Source of the DNA: Entomobacter blattae
GTDB taxonomy: Bacteria; Pseudomonadota; Alphaproteobacteria; Acetobacterales; Acetobacteraceae
DNA length: 64,000 nt
Direction: 5' to 3'
Assembly (NCBI RefSeq): GCF_014672835.1
Contig: NZ_CP060244.1
Span: 447,001-511,000, forward strand
The notes beneath the pieces were generated by a model. The model was not told the origin of the DNA, did not search any database, and saw nothing but the letters and a program-made list of their open reading frames with translations. The translations under genes and the position numbers were made by a program. How positions within the stretch are numbered: position 1 is the stretch's first letter; each line of letters opens with the position of its first letter. Below are positions 27,200-37,089 of this stretch, in pieces.

Positions 27200-27973
27200 A
27201 TGATGCACCACATCCCACCACTCTTCCCCCCTCCTCGCTTATCTCCCAAAAAGAGCAAAAAAGAAGCCTACCCCCAAGAGTTTCTTGCCCTTGAGGGTAA
27301 TCTCTATCCCCTTCAATGGAAAATTATCAAGCGCGCAAGAAGAATAAGCCTCCATATCCACCCCATATTCAATACCATTATAGTTGTAGTACCAGCCCCT
27401 TCCTTTCAGGATAAAGGAAGGGCCTTTGTGAGGCAAAATCAGGCATGGCTGCTCAACCAGCTCCATTTAGCGAAGGCTTCTCCTGCCATATCTTTTCAAA
27501 ATGGAGAGGTCGTTTCCATCGTAGGGCATAGATATACTATTTGCCATTCTCCTACAGCTCGAAGAGGCGTTTGGATTGAAAATCATAAAATTTATGTCAG
27601 TGGAGAAACCAGCTTTCTTAGCCGCCGTGTGTATGATTTTTTAAAAACCCACGCCTATACCATTATATATCCCCGCCTCAGAACCCTTTCTGAGGAACAC
27701 GGACTTCCCTTTAAAAAACTTTCTATCACAGAGACCGTCTCCCGGTGGGGGAGCTGCTCCAGTACAGGAGCTATTCGCCTCTCATGGCGCCTTATCCTTG
27801 CACCAGAACTTATCCTTCATTACGTGATGTCTCATGAATTGGCTCATACACAACATCTCAACCACGGTCCTCTTTTCTGGCAGCTGGTTGATAAACTTGC
27901 CCCAAACAGAAAAGAGGCAGAGCTCTGGCTGAAAAAACACGGTCTTGCGTTATTAAAAGCTGGAAAACCTTAA
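27200..27973 (+). CDS. YgjP-like M48/DUF45 zinc metallopeptidase
   Basis: The 257-residue protein matches the YgjP/DUF45 family (M48-type). The zinc motif HELAH is near residue 212 (VMSHELAHTQHLNHGPLFW), and SRWGSCSSTGAIRLSWRL is the family hallmark just before it. It begins with a basic, Pro-rich tail. Members are cytoplasmic and their substrate is not known. It is the last gene before tRNA-Leu on the same strand. Confidence 0.9.
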   Translation: MMHHIPPLFPPPRLSPKKSKKEAYPQEFLALEGNLYPLQWKIIKRARRISLHIHPIFNTIIVVVPAPSFQDKGRAFVRQNQAWLLNQLHLAKASPAISFQNGEVVSIVGHRYTICHSPTARRGVWIENHKIYVSGETSFLSRRVYDFLKTHAYTIIYPRLRTLSEEHGLPFKKLSITETVSRWGSCSSTGAIRLSWRLILAPELILHYVMSHELAHTQHLNHGPLFWQLVDKLAPNRKEAELWLKKHGLALLKAGKP

Positions 27974-28053
27974 AAAATAAAAACCACATGAAGATTATCC
28001 TCCATTTGGGTATTTGCGTCGGCATAAGAATATGCTAGAGAGTGTACCACCAT

Positions 28054-28140
28054 GCGAGCTTGGCGGAATGGTAGACGCACGAGACTTAAAATCTCGGGTC
28101 CGTTTAGGGCGTGCGGGTTCAAGTCCCGCAGTTCGCACCA
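28054..28140 (+). tRNA. tRNA-Leu (anticodon UAA)
   Basis: The acceptor GCGAGCT pairs with AGTTCGC (one G-U), and CCA is encoded. The anticodon arm gives CTTAAAATC with anticodon TAA. A long variable arm (type II, as in leucine tRNA) precedes the T loop GGGTTCAAGTCCCG. Overlapping open frames here are chance. Confidence 0.96.
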
Positions 28141-28159
28141 ATTTTCATGTATCTTTTTT

Positions 28160-28199
28160 ATTCTTTGCTCCCCTTTTCTCTTTTTTGGGGAAAAAGAAT
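28160..28199 (+). terminator. Possible terminator after tRNA-Leu
   Basis: ATTCTTTGCTCCCC and GGGGAAAAAGAAT form an imperfect hairpin just after the tRNA gene, with a pyrimidine-rich loop. It lacks a strong T-run after the stem. Confidence 0.4.
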
Positions 28200-28225
28200 G
28201 ACCTTTTTGGGCTTACGGTTCTATT

Positions 28226-29491
28226 TTGTTATCTTCTTCGCAGTCCAAACCAGTTTCTCCATCTCTTCCTTGGAAAAAATCTGATACCTCATGGATGCTG
28301 AGCCTTTACGGCACAGCCATTGGTGCTGGCATACTGTTTTTACCCATTAATGCCGGAATGGGGGGGCTTATTCCCCTTATTTTTATGATATGCTTGGCTT
28401 ACCCCATGACCTATTACTCCCACTTGGGATTAAACCGTTTTGTGCTGGCCGGAAAAGGGAATTCCGCAGATATTACAGATGTGGTTAAGGAATTTTTTGG
28501 AAAAAAAATAGGCCACCTTATTACTTTTCTCTATTTCTTTGCCATTTTCCCCATTCTGCTAGTGTATAGTGTGGCCATAACCAATACCGTGCAAAGCTTT
28601 ATGCTGAACCAGCTTGGATTAGTCCCACCTGCTAGGCCCTTGCTGGCCCTTAGCCTTGTTTTATTTCTGGCCTGCATTGCCCACATGGGCACACACATTA
28701 TCGTAAGGGCTATGAGCCTACTGGTTTTTCCGTTTGTGATTACCCTCCTCCTTTTCTCATTATATCTTACCCCCTATTGGTCAATAGTAGCCCTTTCTGC
28801 GCCCGTTAGTACGAGCCAGACTTTGGGATCATTATGGCTGCTATTGCCGGTTATGGTCTTTTCTTTTAATTTCTCGCCCATCATTTCCTCTTTTACTGTT
28901 GTCAAGAAACAGGAATATAAAGACCGGGCTGCCCAGAAATGTGCACAAATTTTACGATACGCAACCTTGATGATGGTCATAACCGTATCATTCTTTGTTT
29001 TGAGCTGTGTCCTAAGTTTAAGCCCTGCTGACCTGGCAGAGGCCAAGCAACAGAATATTTCCATTCTCACCTATATGGCCAACCATTTTAATGCTCCACT
29101 TATTGCCATCATTGCACCCCTTGTGGCGATTGTTGCGATATCAAAGTCGTTTCTAGGCCATTTCCTTGGTGCACGAGAGGGAATAAATAGCCTTATCCTG
29201 ACGGGTCTGAACGCCCAAAAATATCCTTTTATACAACAAAATGTTGAGCGTATTTCAGTGGTGTTTATTATTATCACATGCTGGCTAGTGGCTACTCTCA
29301 ACCCTGGAATTCTCACCATTATAGAAACACTGGGTGGGCCTATCATTGCGATATTGCTTTTTATAATGCCCGCTTATGCTCTCTTCACCATCCCCGCCCT
29401 TAAACCCTATAAAAGTACGGGCAAGGTTCTTTTTGTTCTTATCTTTGGGGTCTTCTCTGTTTCGGCCATGCTGTACTCTTTGTGTGCCTAG
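28226..29491 (+). CDS. HAAAP-family amino-acid permease (serine/threonine type)
   Basis: This polytopic inner-membrane transporter of about 421 residues has eleven or so hydrophobic segments. It begins the membrane part with LYGTAIGAGILFLPINAGMG, typical of the hydroxy/aromatic amino-acid permease family, and keeps the serine-transporter-like GHFLGAREGINSLI near residue 315. SdaC/TdcC-type proton-coupled serine or threonine uptake is the likeliest role. The first usable start is TTG (28226), while ATG at 28295 would lose only the cytoplasmic tail. It follows tRNA-Leu and is monocistronic. Confidence 0.85.
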   Translation: MLSSSQSKPVSPSLPWKKSDTSWMLSLYGTAIGAGILFLPINAGMGGLIPLIFMICLAYPMTYYSHLGLNRFVLAGKGNSADITDVVKEFFGKKIGHLITFLYFFAIFPILLVYSVAITNTVQSFMLNQLGLVPPARPLLALSLVLFLACIAHMGTHIIVRAMSLLVFPFVITLLLFSLYLTPYWSIVALSAPVSTSQTLGSLWLLLPVMVFSFNFSPIISSFTVVKKQEYKDRAAQKCAQILRYATLMMVITVSFFVLSCVLSLSPADLAEAKQQNISILTYMANHFNAPLIAIIAPLVAIVAISKSFLGHFLGAREGINSLILTGLNAQKYPFIQQNVERISVVFIIITCWLVATLNPGILTIIETLGGPIIAILLFIMPAYALFTIPALKPYKSTGKVLFVLIFGVFSVSAMLYSLCA

Positions 29492-29598
29492 AGAGAGATT
29501 GTCTGCCTAGAAGATTTTGCTCCACCACGGGCTCTAAATCCGCACTCAAAACTTCACCCTTTTTGCCTTGCTTATGAGTTTACGTCTTACTGATAAGT

Positions 29599-31104
29599 TT
29601 ACTGGGTAAATGCTTTTGCCAATATATTTTGCTCTGTCGTGTTAATGGGAAGTTCTGTGCTCGTTAAGGCTATTCCACGCCACCCTGCCCCTAAGGCAGA
29701 ATATAACCTTACGGCATCTTGTAAACGCTCTAGCCGCGATAAAACATGAGCATTTTGTGCAGAAAGTGCTGTACGTTGGGTTGTAAGCACTTCTAAATAG
29801 CCCGTAAGACCAGCTTTATACAGTTTTTTCGCCCGATCGCTCGCTAACTGACTGTCTTCAGAAGATCTTCGCAAAAACTTTTCCCGTTCTTCGTCATCGT
29901 TCCAAGCTGCAAAAGCATCCTCTACCTCCTTAAACGCTGTCAAAATTGTCTGTCGATAGGCCAGCCTAGTGGCTTCTGCCTCTGCCTGTGCAGACTGGAC
30001 TTCTGCCGTTAATTTTCCCCCCTGCATGATGGGAGTGGAAATAGAGAGAATAAACTGCCAAAAGAAACTCGACGCATTAAAAAACTGATGAAAAGCTGAA
30101 AATTGCGGTTGAAAAGATAAAGGCAAGGTGAAATTGGGATACATATTGGAAACAGCCACCCCAATACGAGCCATAGCTTCGGCATACCGCCTTTCAGCCT
30201 GGCGGATATCTGGGCGGTTTGCTACGACAATGGTAGGAAGCGTCGCGGGGAGTTCTGGCACGACCGGCATTGGGCCTGCAATTTTAAGCATATCTTCGGA
30301 CGTCCCTGGCATCTGACCAAGCAGAACATCAATTGCATGCGTAACCTGGGAAATCCTTGTTTTTAACGGCTCTCTTGCCCCAAGTTGGGCATGTAATTCC
30401 GAATTGGCCTGGGCAATCTGCAAAGTATTGCCCACCCCTTTTTGGTAAAGCTTACTGACAAGATTGACGTTGTCCTGGGCAACTCTAATATTGTCATCAG
30501 CAATTTTTAACTGGAGCTGGGTGGAACGCAAGAGCATGTAATCACTGGCTAATTCAGCCAGAATCGTGACCATCACACTGCGGCGGGCTTCTATATTCTG
30601 CCCGATAACATCTTCTTGGGCTTCTACCTCTCTGCGAATACGACCAAAAACATCCAGCTGCCAGGTAACGTTTGGGCCATACGCCATAAAGGGATATGTG
30701 CTTGGATAACCAGCAATAGGCCAATTTCCCAGAGATGTTGAAAACCGATCCACACCGCCCGAAGTCACCACTTCCCCTTGAGGATACCACTCAGCCGTAT
30801 AACGATCTCTCATGGCCTTGGCAGCAAGAATACGTTGGCCAGCAATTTGTAAATTATAGTTCCCCTCCACCGCCCTTTTTACCAATTGGTCCAAAAGGGG
30901 ATCATGAAACAACGACCACCAGGAGATCATCTCCTTATTCGTACGTTCAATCTCTTCAGGAGTGGCTTTGTGCTCTTTCCAATTTTCGGGTAACTTCATG
31001 TGGTCGGGTTCAAAATTGGGACCAACAGTACAGGCCGACAGAACAAAAGATGTTCCTAGCGCAAGAATGTTTTTTTTTGTTTTTTGTTTAAAAATTTCAA
31101 ACAC
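29599..31104 (-). CDS. NodT-family efflux outer-membrane lipoprotein
   Basis: This outer-membrane channel works with the adjacent HlyD-type adaptor. The lipobox is LSAC, after which TVGPNFEPDHMKLPENW is characteristic of NodT/OprM-type proteins. Two repeated OMF domains follow, with ANRPDIRQAERRYAEAMA and a C-terminal region that reads LYKAGLTGYLEVLTTQR. I place the start at GTG 31104, which gives a proper lipoprotein signal; the frame is open back to 31191, inside the HlyD gene. It is the last gene of a DUF1656-HlyD-OMF operon. Confidence 0.92.
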   Translation of the reverse strand: MFEIFKQKTKKNILALGTSFVLSACTVGPNFEPDHMKLPENWKEHKATPEEIERTNKEMISWWSLFHDPLLDQLVKRAVEGNYNLQIAGQRILAAKAMRDRYTAEWYPQGEVVTSGGVDRFSTSLGNWPIAGYPSTYPFMAYGPNVTWQLDVFGRIRREVEAQEDVIGQNIEARRSVMVTILAELASDYMLLRSTQLQLKIADDNIRVAQDNVNLVSKLYQKGVGNTLQIAQANSELHAQLGAREPLKTRISQVTHAIDVLLGQMPGTSEDMLKIAGPMPVVPELPATLPTIVVANRPDIRQAERRYAEAMARIGVAVSNMYPNFTLPLSFQPQFSAFHQFFNASSFFWQFILSISTPIMQGGKLTAEVQSAQAEAEATRLAYRQTILTAFKEVEDAFAAWNDDEEREKFLRRSSEDSQLASDRAKKLYKAGLTGYLEVLTTQRTALSAQNAHVLSRLERLQDAVRLYSALGAGWRGIALTSTELPINTTEQNILAKAFTQ

Positions 31105-31123
31105 AGCAGCTCGTTTTTTGTTC

Positions 31124-32035
31124 TTATAAATGATATTGCAACCAGGTTGTAAGCCAACCTCTTCGATTTCTGTCCTCTGGGCCAACAACAACCGTTGCTG
31201 TCATTCCGGCAGTCAGGGCAATCGTTTCAGGAACATGGTCCAAATGCACGCGAACGGGAATACGCTGTGCCAACCGTACCCAGGTAAAAATGGGGTTAAC
31301 ATCTTGTAAGCCCAACCCATCTGGATTGCTGTTTTGGTCGTTAATCCCGCGGGCAATACTCACCACGTGGCCAGGAATGATCTGCTTATATCCCATAAGC
31401 TTTACCCTTACGGCATCCCCCACATGAACGCCCCACATTTTTGTCTCTTCAAAATAAGCATTTACCCAAAAGGAATCGGAGTCGATAACGGCAAGACGCC
31501 TTTGCCCCACCGTTACAAAATCTCCCACCCGTAAGTTAAGGTTTGTAACATATCCATTCACAGGGGAATAGAGCACAGAACGCTGAAGGTCGATCTTGGC
31601 CTTGTCCAGATTGGCCCTGGCCGCATTAACCTCTGCAACAGAAATGGCTGCGGTTGTGTTAAAATTTTCCTGCTCTTCTGCAGAAACAATTCCCCCCAGC
31701 CCCATGCGGCGGCGAGAATTCCTTTGGTTAATCTTAAGCTGTTCTTCAGCACGGTCAAGGCTAGCTTGGGCTGCCCGAACGGCAATTCGGAAACGAACCG
31801 GATCAAGCACAAAAAGAGGATCTCCCTTATGGACATATTGGTTATCAACGACAGGCAGGCGAACAACCGTACCTTCCACTTCCGGGGCAATATCTACCAC
31901 ATACACCCGCACGCGACCATCGCGTGTCCATGGGGCCAACATATAGGTTTGCCACAGCTCTATGGCTAAAAATATAGCCGAAGTTACAACAAAAAGGGTT
32001 AATCCAATACGAACGATCGCTTTAAACACTAACAT
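31124..32035 (-). CDS. HlyD-family membrane-fusion protein (AaeA-like)
   Basis: The 303-residue adaptor spans the periplasm. It has an N-terminal membrane helix (IVRIGLTLFVVTSAIFLAIE), a biotinyl/lipoyl-like half motif (PEVEGTVVRLPVVDNQYVHK), a coiled-coil hairpin (about 80-140), and the second half (LYSPVNGYVTNLNLRVGDFV). It resembles AaeA, which pairs with a FUSC/AaeB pump. The gene lies between DUF1656 and the NodT-type outer-membrane protein. No FUSC pump is beside it. Confidence 0.92.
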   Translation of the reverse strand: MLVFKAIVRIGLTLFVVTSAIFLAIELWQTYMLAPWTRDGRVRVYVVDIAPEVEGTVVRLPVVDNQYVHKGDPLFVLDPVRFRIAVRAAQASLDRAEEQLKINQRNSRRRMGLGGIVSAEEQENFNTTAAISVAEVNAARANLDKAKIDLQRSVLYSPVNGYVTNLNLRVGDFVTVGQRRLAVIDSDSFWVNAYFEETKMWGVHVGDAVRVKLMGYKQIIPGHVVSIARGINDQNSNPDGLGLQDVNPIFTWVRLAQRIPVRVHLDHVPETIALTAGMTATVVVGPEDRNRRGWLTTWLQYHL

Positions 32036-32071
32036 AGTATCGCTTAAACTCTTTCCATAATAGAGATCGCC

Positions 32072-32275
32072 CTACAGATATTTCACCAACAAACAGACAA
32101 TGCATGCATAAAGTGAGACTTCAAACAAGGAAAAATGCCAAAACCACCCAGCTAAGCCCAAGAGACGAATAAGGTTTCTGACAATGAGGAAAACAAAAAG
32201 CGCAGCAACTGCATACACAGCGACAGGGGCAATAAATACACCAAATATATTAAACTCACTCAACATCGTTTCCAC
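32072..32275 (-). CDS. DUF1656 small membrane protein
   Basis: The 67-residue protein has two membrane helices (VAVYAVAALFVFLIVRNLI and FSLFEVSLYACIVCLLVKYL). DUF1656 proteins (AaeX-like) sit between the FUSC-type pump and its HlyD adaptor. It is first in this operon, 36 bp ahead of the HlyD gene. ATG at 32266 is an alternative start three codons later. Confidence 0.9.
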   Translation of the reverse strand: METMLSEFNIFGVFIAPVAVYAVAALFVFLIVRNLIRLLGLAGWFWHFSLFEVSLYACIVCLLVKYL

Positions 32276-32464
32276 AAAACATATCCTTGAAATATATTAT
32301 GTTTTTGTGCCTGCTTATCATAACTCCAGAATGTTCATCACTCTAAAAAAGCCTAGCTCCTTGCTTCTTTGGCTAAAAAAGTTTTCCCTGTCACAAAAGA
32401 GGCTTGCACCCATTCGCTATGATAAAGTTTTTCCTTTATAATGGACTTGCTCTTCTCTACCAAA

Positions 32465-33931
32465 TTACAATTCTAGGTTCTGCTGTGCATTTTTTGCAGG
32501 ATCCTTCTGAACTGTAACAGTTTTTTTGCCATCTGCAAAAACCAGTATCAGTTTGGCCCCTGCTCGTATTCCCTTTGCGGCCACAACCATTTTCCCACTG
32601 ATGTTTTTAACAGCCACATACCCCCGCGATAACACCGCTAACGGAGAGGTCGCCTCCAATACGGAAGAGGCTGTCTGTAAACGCGCCTGAGAGTGTCGTA
32701 AAACCATTTGTAAAAGTGAAGGAGCAAGCGAGCATCGTTGATATTTCCGTTCAGCCAGCTGCAAGCACCCTTGCATGGCGCCTTCAAGGCGAGCATGGAG
32801 AAGAAAAACTTTGTGCCTGTTGCGCTCTATTCCCTGAAAAGATCCGATAAGCTCTTTTCCAGATCTTTCCAGTTGCGTTTTTTTTCTTTCTATCAAAATG
32901 GGCAGAGCAAGACCCAACCTGTGGCTACGATCATCCAGACGCATGCGAAAACCCTGCAAAATCGCAGGAAGATCGGGCAAGGCGGACTCCATCCGGCTTA
33001 AACGCAAATGCGCCTGCTGCAAGGTTTTCCCTATTCCCCCCATCAACCGAGCCTGCTTTTGGGTAAGATCCGCCAGAAGATCTGTATAAATGGGCACAGC
33101 AATTTCTGCTGCAGCCGTAGGAGTGGGGGCCCTACGATCGGCAACAAAATCTATCAGGGTGGTATCTGTTTCATGTCCAACTGCTGAAATAACAGGGATA
33201 TGAGAGGCCGCAACAGCCCTGACCACGGCCTCGTCATTAAAGGCCATGAGGTCTTCAAGAGAGCCCCCCCCACGAGCCACAATTAACAGGTCAACACGGG
33301 GTATGGCTTCTTTTTCTGCCATGATATTGAACCCCTCTACCGCAGCGGCAATTTGTTCTGCTGCGCCTGCACCCTGGACAGCGACTGGCCATATTATAAG
33401 ATGTCGCGAAAACCGCCGGGCCAAAGTAATCTGGATATCATGCAGCACTGCCCCTTGCAGAGATGTTATAACCCCGATAACGTTCGGTAAGAAAGGAAGG
33501 GGGCGTTTATGCGCTTCATCAAAAATCCCTTCCTCGGCAAGCTTAAGCCGTAATCGTTCGATACGGGCCAAAATAGCCCCTTCACCAGCATAATCCAGCA
33601 TATCGACCATTAACTGGTAAGATGAGCGTTCGCCATAGGAAGAAATTTTCCCTGTCGCAACCACTTCCAACCCATTTTCAGGTGTCAGCTTTAAGCGCGA
33701 TGCCACGCCACGCCAGATCACGGCGGCAATCTTTCCTCCTTCATCTTTTAATGAAAAATACATATGGCCAGAGGAATATTTCTTGAACTCCGTAATTTCT
33801 CCCCTCACCCGTATTCGCCCAAACGCTCCTTCAAGCACACGCTTAATAGAGCCTGAAATTTCAGACACGCTATATTGCGGGATATTATCGGCTTCAAGTT
33901 GGGATGGGGGGGGAAATATCTCTTCGTTCAT
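32465..33931 (-). CDS. xseA: Exodeoxyribonuclease VII large subunit
   Basis: XseA forms the catalytic subunit of exonuclease VII, which degrades single-stranded DNA in mismatch repair and recombination. The N-terminal OB fold (YSVSEISGSIKRVLEGAFG and RGEITEFKKYSSGHMYFSLK) is followed by the catalytic domain with ARGGGSLEDLMAFNDEAVVR, ISAVGHETDTTLIDFVADRR-type and APTPTAAAEIAVP motifs, then a long coiled coil. 488 residues is normal. xseB is not nearby. No clear ribosome site precedes the ATG. Confidence 0.95.
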   Translation of the reverse strand: MNEEIFPPPSQLEADNIPQYSVSEISGSIKRVLEGAFGRIRVRGEITEFKKYSSGHMYFSLKDEGGKIAAVIWRGVASRLKLTPENGLEVVATGKISSYGERSSYQLMVDMLDYAGEGAILARIERLRLKLAEEGIFDEAHKRPLPFLPNVIGVITSLQGAVLHDIQITLARRFSRHLIIWPVAVQGAGAAEQIAAAVEGFNIMAEKEAIPRVDLLIVARGGGSLEDLMAFNDEAVVRAVAASHIPVISAVGHETDTTLIDFVADRRAPTPTAAAEIAVPIYTDLLADLTQKQARLMGGIGKTLQQAHLRLSRMESALPDLPAILQGFRMRLDDRSHRLGLALPILIERKKTQLERSGKELIGSFQGIERNRHKVFLLHARLEGAMQGCLQLAERKYQRCSLAPSLLQMVLRHSQARLQTASSVLEATSPLAVLSRGYVAVKNISGKMVVAAKGIRAGAKLILVFADGKKTVTVQKDPAKNAQQNLEL

Positions 33932-34029
33932 AGGGGCAGAATATGCTACATCTCTCTACCATTACCAAGAAAAGAATACCTGTTTTCTAAAATAATTTCC
34001 ACTAGTCCTTAAGCATTGGGGAGAACATT

Positions 34030-35337
34030 ATGAAGGTCTTGCTGGTTGGGTCTGGAGCACGTGAACATGCTATGGCAGCGGCAATTGCCCAATCCCCTTT
34101 ATTGGAAAAGCTGTTTATAGCCCCAGGTAATCCAGGCACTGAATCCTTAGGGCAAAATATTCCCATTCAGGCTGAAGATGTTCCTGCCCTTATAAAATTT
34201 GCCCAGGCAGAAAAGATTGATCTGGTTGTTCCAGGTCCCGAAGCTCCTTTAGTGGCTGGCCTGGCCGATTTGTGTATTCAAGCTGGTATTCTTTGTGCTG
34301 GTCCTACCCAGCAGGCTGCACAATTGGAGGGAAGCAAGCATTTTACCAAAACCATTTGTGATTCTGCCCATATTCCCACCGCCCAATGGAAACAATTTAC
34401 CAACAAGGTCGATGCCCTTTCCTATGCCCAAACACATCCCCTTCCCATGGTGATTAAAGCCGATGGACTTGCTGCAGGAAAAGGCGTCATCATTGCCTCC
34501 ACCCGAGAGGAGGCTCTAGCAGCAATATCGGATATGATGGATGGCAAAACAGTTGGCCATGCGGGGCATTCCATCGTTATAGAAGAGTTTTTACAAGGGG
34601 AAGAAGTCTCCCTTTTTGCGTTTTGTGATGGCCAGAGTGCCTCTCTCATCGGGGCAGCCCAAGACCATAAAAGAATTGGAGAGAACGATACCGGCCCCAA
34701 TACCGGAGGGATGGGAGCCATTTCTCCTCCACCTTTTTTTGACCATAAGGCTCAGCAAAAAGCCCTTCAAAGTGTCATTACTCCTATGCTTACGGAAATG
34801 AAACGCCGTGGTATCCCCTTTCGAGGTATTATTTTTGCTGGCCTCATGCTCACCCAAAATGGCCCGAAATTGATTGAATATAATACCCGTTTTGGTGACC
34901 CCGAAGCACAAACCCTTCTTATCCGTCTTAAAAGCGACCTTCTGGAAGCTCTTTATGGGGTAGCGCAAGGACACCTCCCCACAAAACTTGTTCAATTTTC
35001 AGAAGATTTTTCCGCCTGCATAGTCTTGGCAGGAAGAGGATATCCTGGGAAACCTGCCACAGGCTCGCCAATCACGGGCCTCCAAGAGGCCGCTTCTCTA
35101 CCAGATGTCTTTATTTTCCAGGCCGCCACCAAATATAATGAGCACAATACCCTTATCGGCAATGGAGGGCGCGTACTCAGCGTTTGTGCCACAGCGCCAA
35201 CGCTGCGTGAAGCCCTTAAAAAAGCCTACCAAGCGATTGAGAAAATCCACTGGCAAGATGGTATTTGGCGCCAAGATATTGGAGCAAAGGCTATGGCCCA
35301 CTTTCATTCCGAGCCTCAACATCTTAACAACCCATAA
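34030..35337 (+). CDS. purD: Phosphoribosylamine-glycine ligase
   Basis: PurD joins glycine to phosphoribosylamine in purine synthesis. The 435-residue ATP-grasp enzyme starts MKVLLVGSGAREHAMAAAIA and has IKADGLAAGKGVIIAST, the loop ENDTGPNTGGMGAISPPP, and YNTRFGDPEAQ for metal binding. GGGGAG precedes the ATG. It is monocistronic, with a long non-coding region after it. Confidence 0.97.
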   Translation: MKVLLVGSGAREHAMAAAIAQSPLLEKLFIAPGNPGTESLGQNIPIQAEDVPALIKFAQAEKIDLVVPGPEAPLVAGLADLCIQAGILCAGPTQQAAQLEGSKHFTKTICDSAHIPTAQWKQFTNKVDALSYAQTHPLPMVIKADGLAAGKGVIIASTREEALAAISDMMDGKTVGHAGHSIVIEEFLQGEEVSLFAFCDGQSASLIGAAQDHKRIGENDTGPNTGGMGAISPPPFFDHKAQQKALQSVITPMLTEMKRRGIPFRGIIFAGLMLTQNGPKLIEYNTRFGDPEAQTLLIRLKSDLLEALYGVAQGHLPTKLVQFSEDFSACIVLAGRGYPGKPATGSPITGLQEAASLPDVFIFQAATKYNEHNTLIGNGGRVLSVCATAPTLREALKKAYQAIEKIHWQDGIWRQDIGAKAMAHFHSEPQHLNNP

Positions 35338-37089
35338 TCTCCCCTAGCATCATTATAATTCACATCCCCTGGCTGTGTCCCCTAGCTGTGAAAGTCCGCT
35401 TATGAGTTTGGCATGATCAGGAGATTGGAATATAAATTTTGAGCAGGTCTTCAGTGAGGATGAAGCGTTGTTAGGAGAACATCATCCCTTCTTTCCCCTT
35501 TTGGCCTAGCTCCCGCCAATGGTGAGAGCATGCTAGAATGGGAAGGGAGTTATAGCCGATGAAAAAGCCTTTCTCCAGTCAAACCGAAAGGGTGTTCTGC
35601 TCCATCCCACTATGATTTATGGTGCCGAAGGAGAAAATAACGTTCAGCGCCTCGCTCTGTTACTCAAGATTTTGCCTATCATTCCGTTACCCAAAAAGAG
35701 TCAATAGTGCACATGACAGCCAGAGGAAGGCTTGCTTTTCAGGGTTGAGGAAGCATTCTCGGATGAGGCAGGGTAATATTGAGAAGAGTTTTTATTATTT
35801 TTCAAACTCAACACTGGAACTTAAGCTTACCGGCTTTGCCCCATTACGCCTATAGGGTTTTACCGCTATTATCGTTATATCCCCCCGAAAAAGGATTCTG
35901 AAGCATACCCTCGATGAATTCTGTTTCATTGCCTGTCTTCTTATTGAAAGCCCACTTTAGCAAGCGTTCAGATTTTTTCACCCTTATGACAAGGGTTTTT
36001 CTGGTTTCCCTTCCCCTATGGCCAAGAACCAAACCGGCTGACCTCGAAAAGAGATCATGAACGGATAGACTACGGGATTGCCCAAGATGTTTAAAAAACC
36101 GAAGCCATTCCCTCGACAAAATAGTAATCACTGATGCCCTTTGGCTCCATGATGAGGGAATTATATGGTAAGAGAGTTATCGTGAACTCAGATAACCCCT
36201 TTCCCTTATACAACCAAACACTAGAGGTGCCGGGTTTTGCCACCCAAATGGAATACTAGCTGACAAAGAAACACCAGAAACTATAAGAAAATGTTTGTTA
36301 CACCCCCCTTCTCCTCATAAATTAAGCAGAATAACACGCATGGGGTAAGTCCCCTATTTTAACCAATCATTGCTACGGGTTAGGGATACTTCAGCATGCG
36401 AGTAAGTGAGCGCGCAAAAACCCCACCTTTCATAACTCTTTTGGTGGAAAGCCTTTTGCTCTTTTTTACGAGGTTCTCTTCTCCATTGCCCTCTTGCGTA
36501 TTTATGGCATACGTTCTGCGGCTCTAAAAATCATCCCTTGTTTAGGATCGTCTCTCTCAATCGTAAGCTTCTAGAGGCGAGAAGGTCTTTTCCAGGGCAA
36601 ACCATTCCTTCACGGATAACCATTTAGCAGAATTGGTATGCGTAATAACTTCTCCAATCTGAGATATCACCCCGTCATCTACAGGAATACTCAGAATACC
36701 CTATCTGTCACCGAGACTTTCCGCACCCTCACAAAAGTAGCGCGACAGAAATAACGTGATAGACCCCTTAATGGAAAGATGAGCATGAAAGAAGAAAACG
36801 GTTGGCATCATTTTCTGCTTCCAAGAATAGTCCTTCCATACCGAGTCTCAGACCATCAGATGACAGAGGAAATCCTAGCCTTAGGCGCAAGCATGGCCTT
36901 TACAGACAACCCCTAAGGATCTGTAACGACTCTTCCTTGGAGAGAAAGCAGAATGGCCAGGGATCAAAAACCTGGTCACCCCTCTTCACTGTGTTTTAGG
37001 GTGTGTAAGGTAAGCACCATTCCTCACCGCCGCTTTTAAAAGGACAGTCTATTAGAATAGAACGAGTTTTATAAAAAACAAGATTGGAT
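35338..37089. other. Gene desert of decayed sequence, 1.75 kb
   Basis: No intact gene of convincing character lies here. Open frames of 65-93 codons exist on both strands (for example minus 35850-36131) but match no family I know. Apart from the epimerase fragment listed separately, several stretches read like broken coding sequence, such as plus strand near 36860-36900 (TEEILALGASMAFTDNP then stop) and minus strand near 36690-36590 (GVISQIGEVITHTNSAKW). They look like pseudogene rubble. I saw no insertion-sequence ends or tRNA-like sequence. Confidence 0.6.
35534..35707 (+). pseudogene. NAD-dependent epimerase/dehydratase remnant
   Basis: The frame between stops at 35534 and 35705 reads ADEKAFLQSNRKGVLLHPTM and continues IYGAEGENNVQRLALLLKIL then PIIPLP. 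This matches the middle of short-chain NAD(P)-dependent epimerase/dehydratase proteins, where 'LRPTMIYGxxGxxNVxRL' is followed by 'PxxPLPGxG'. Both ends have been lost; it is about 50 codons of a roughly 300-codon gene. No start or promoter is seen. Confidence 0.7.

Noticed and set aside
28014-28301. Plus-strand frame of 95 codons over tRNA-Leu
   Set aside because: It covers a complete tRNA gene and ends in unrelated intergenic DNA; chance frame.
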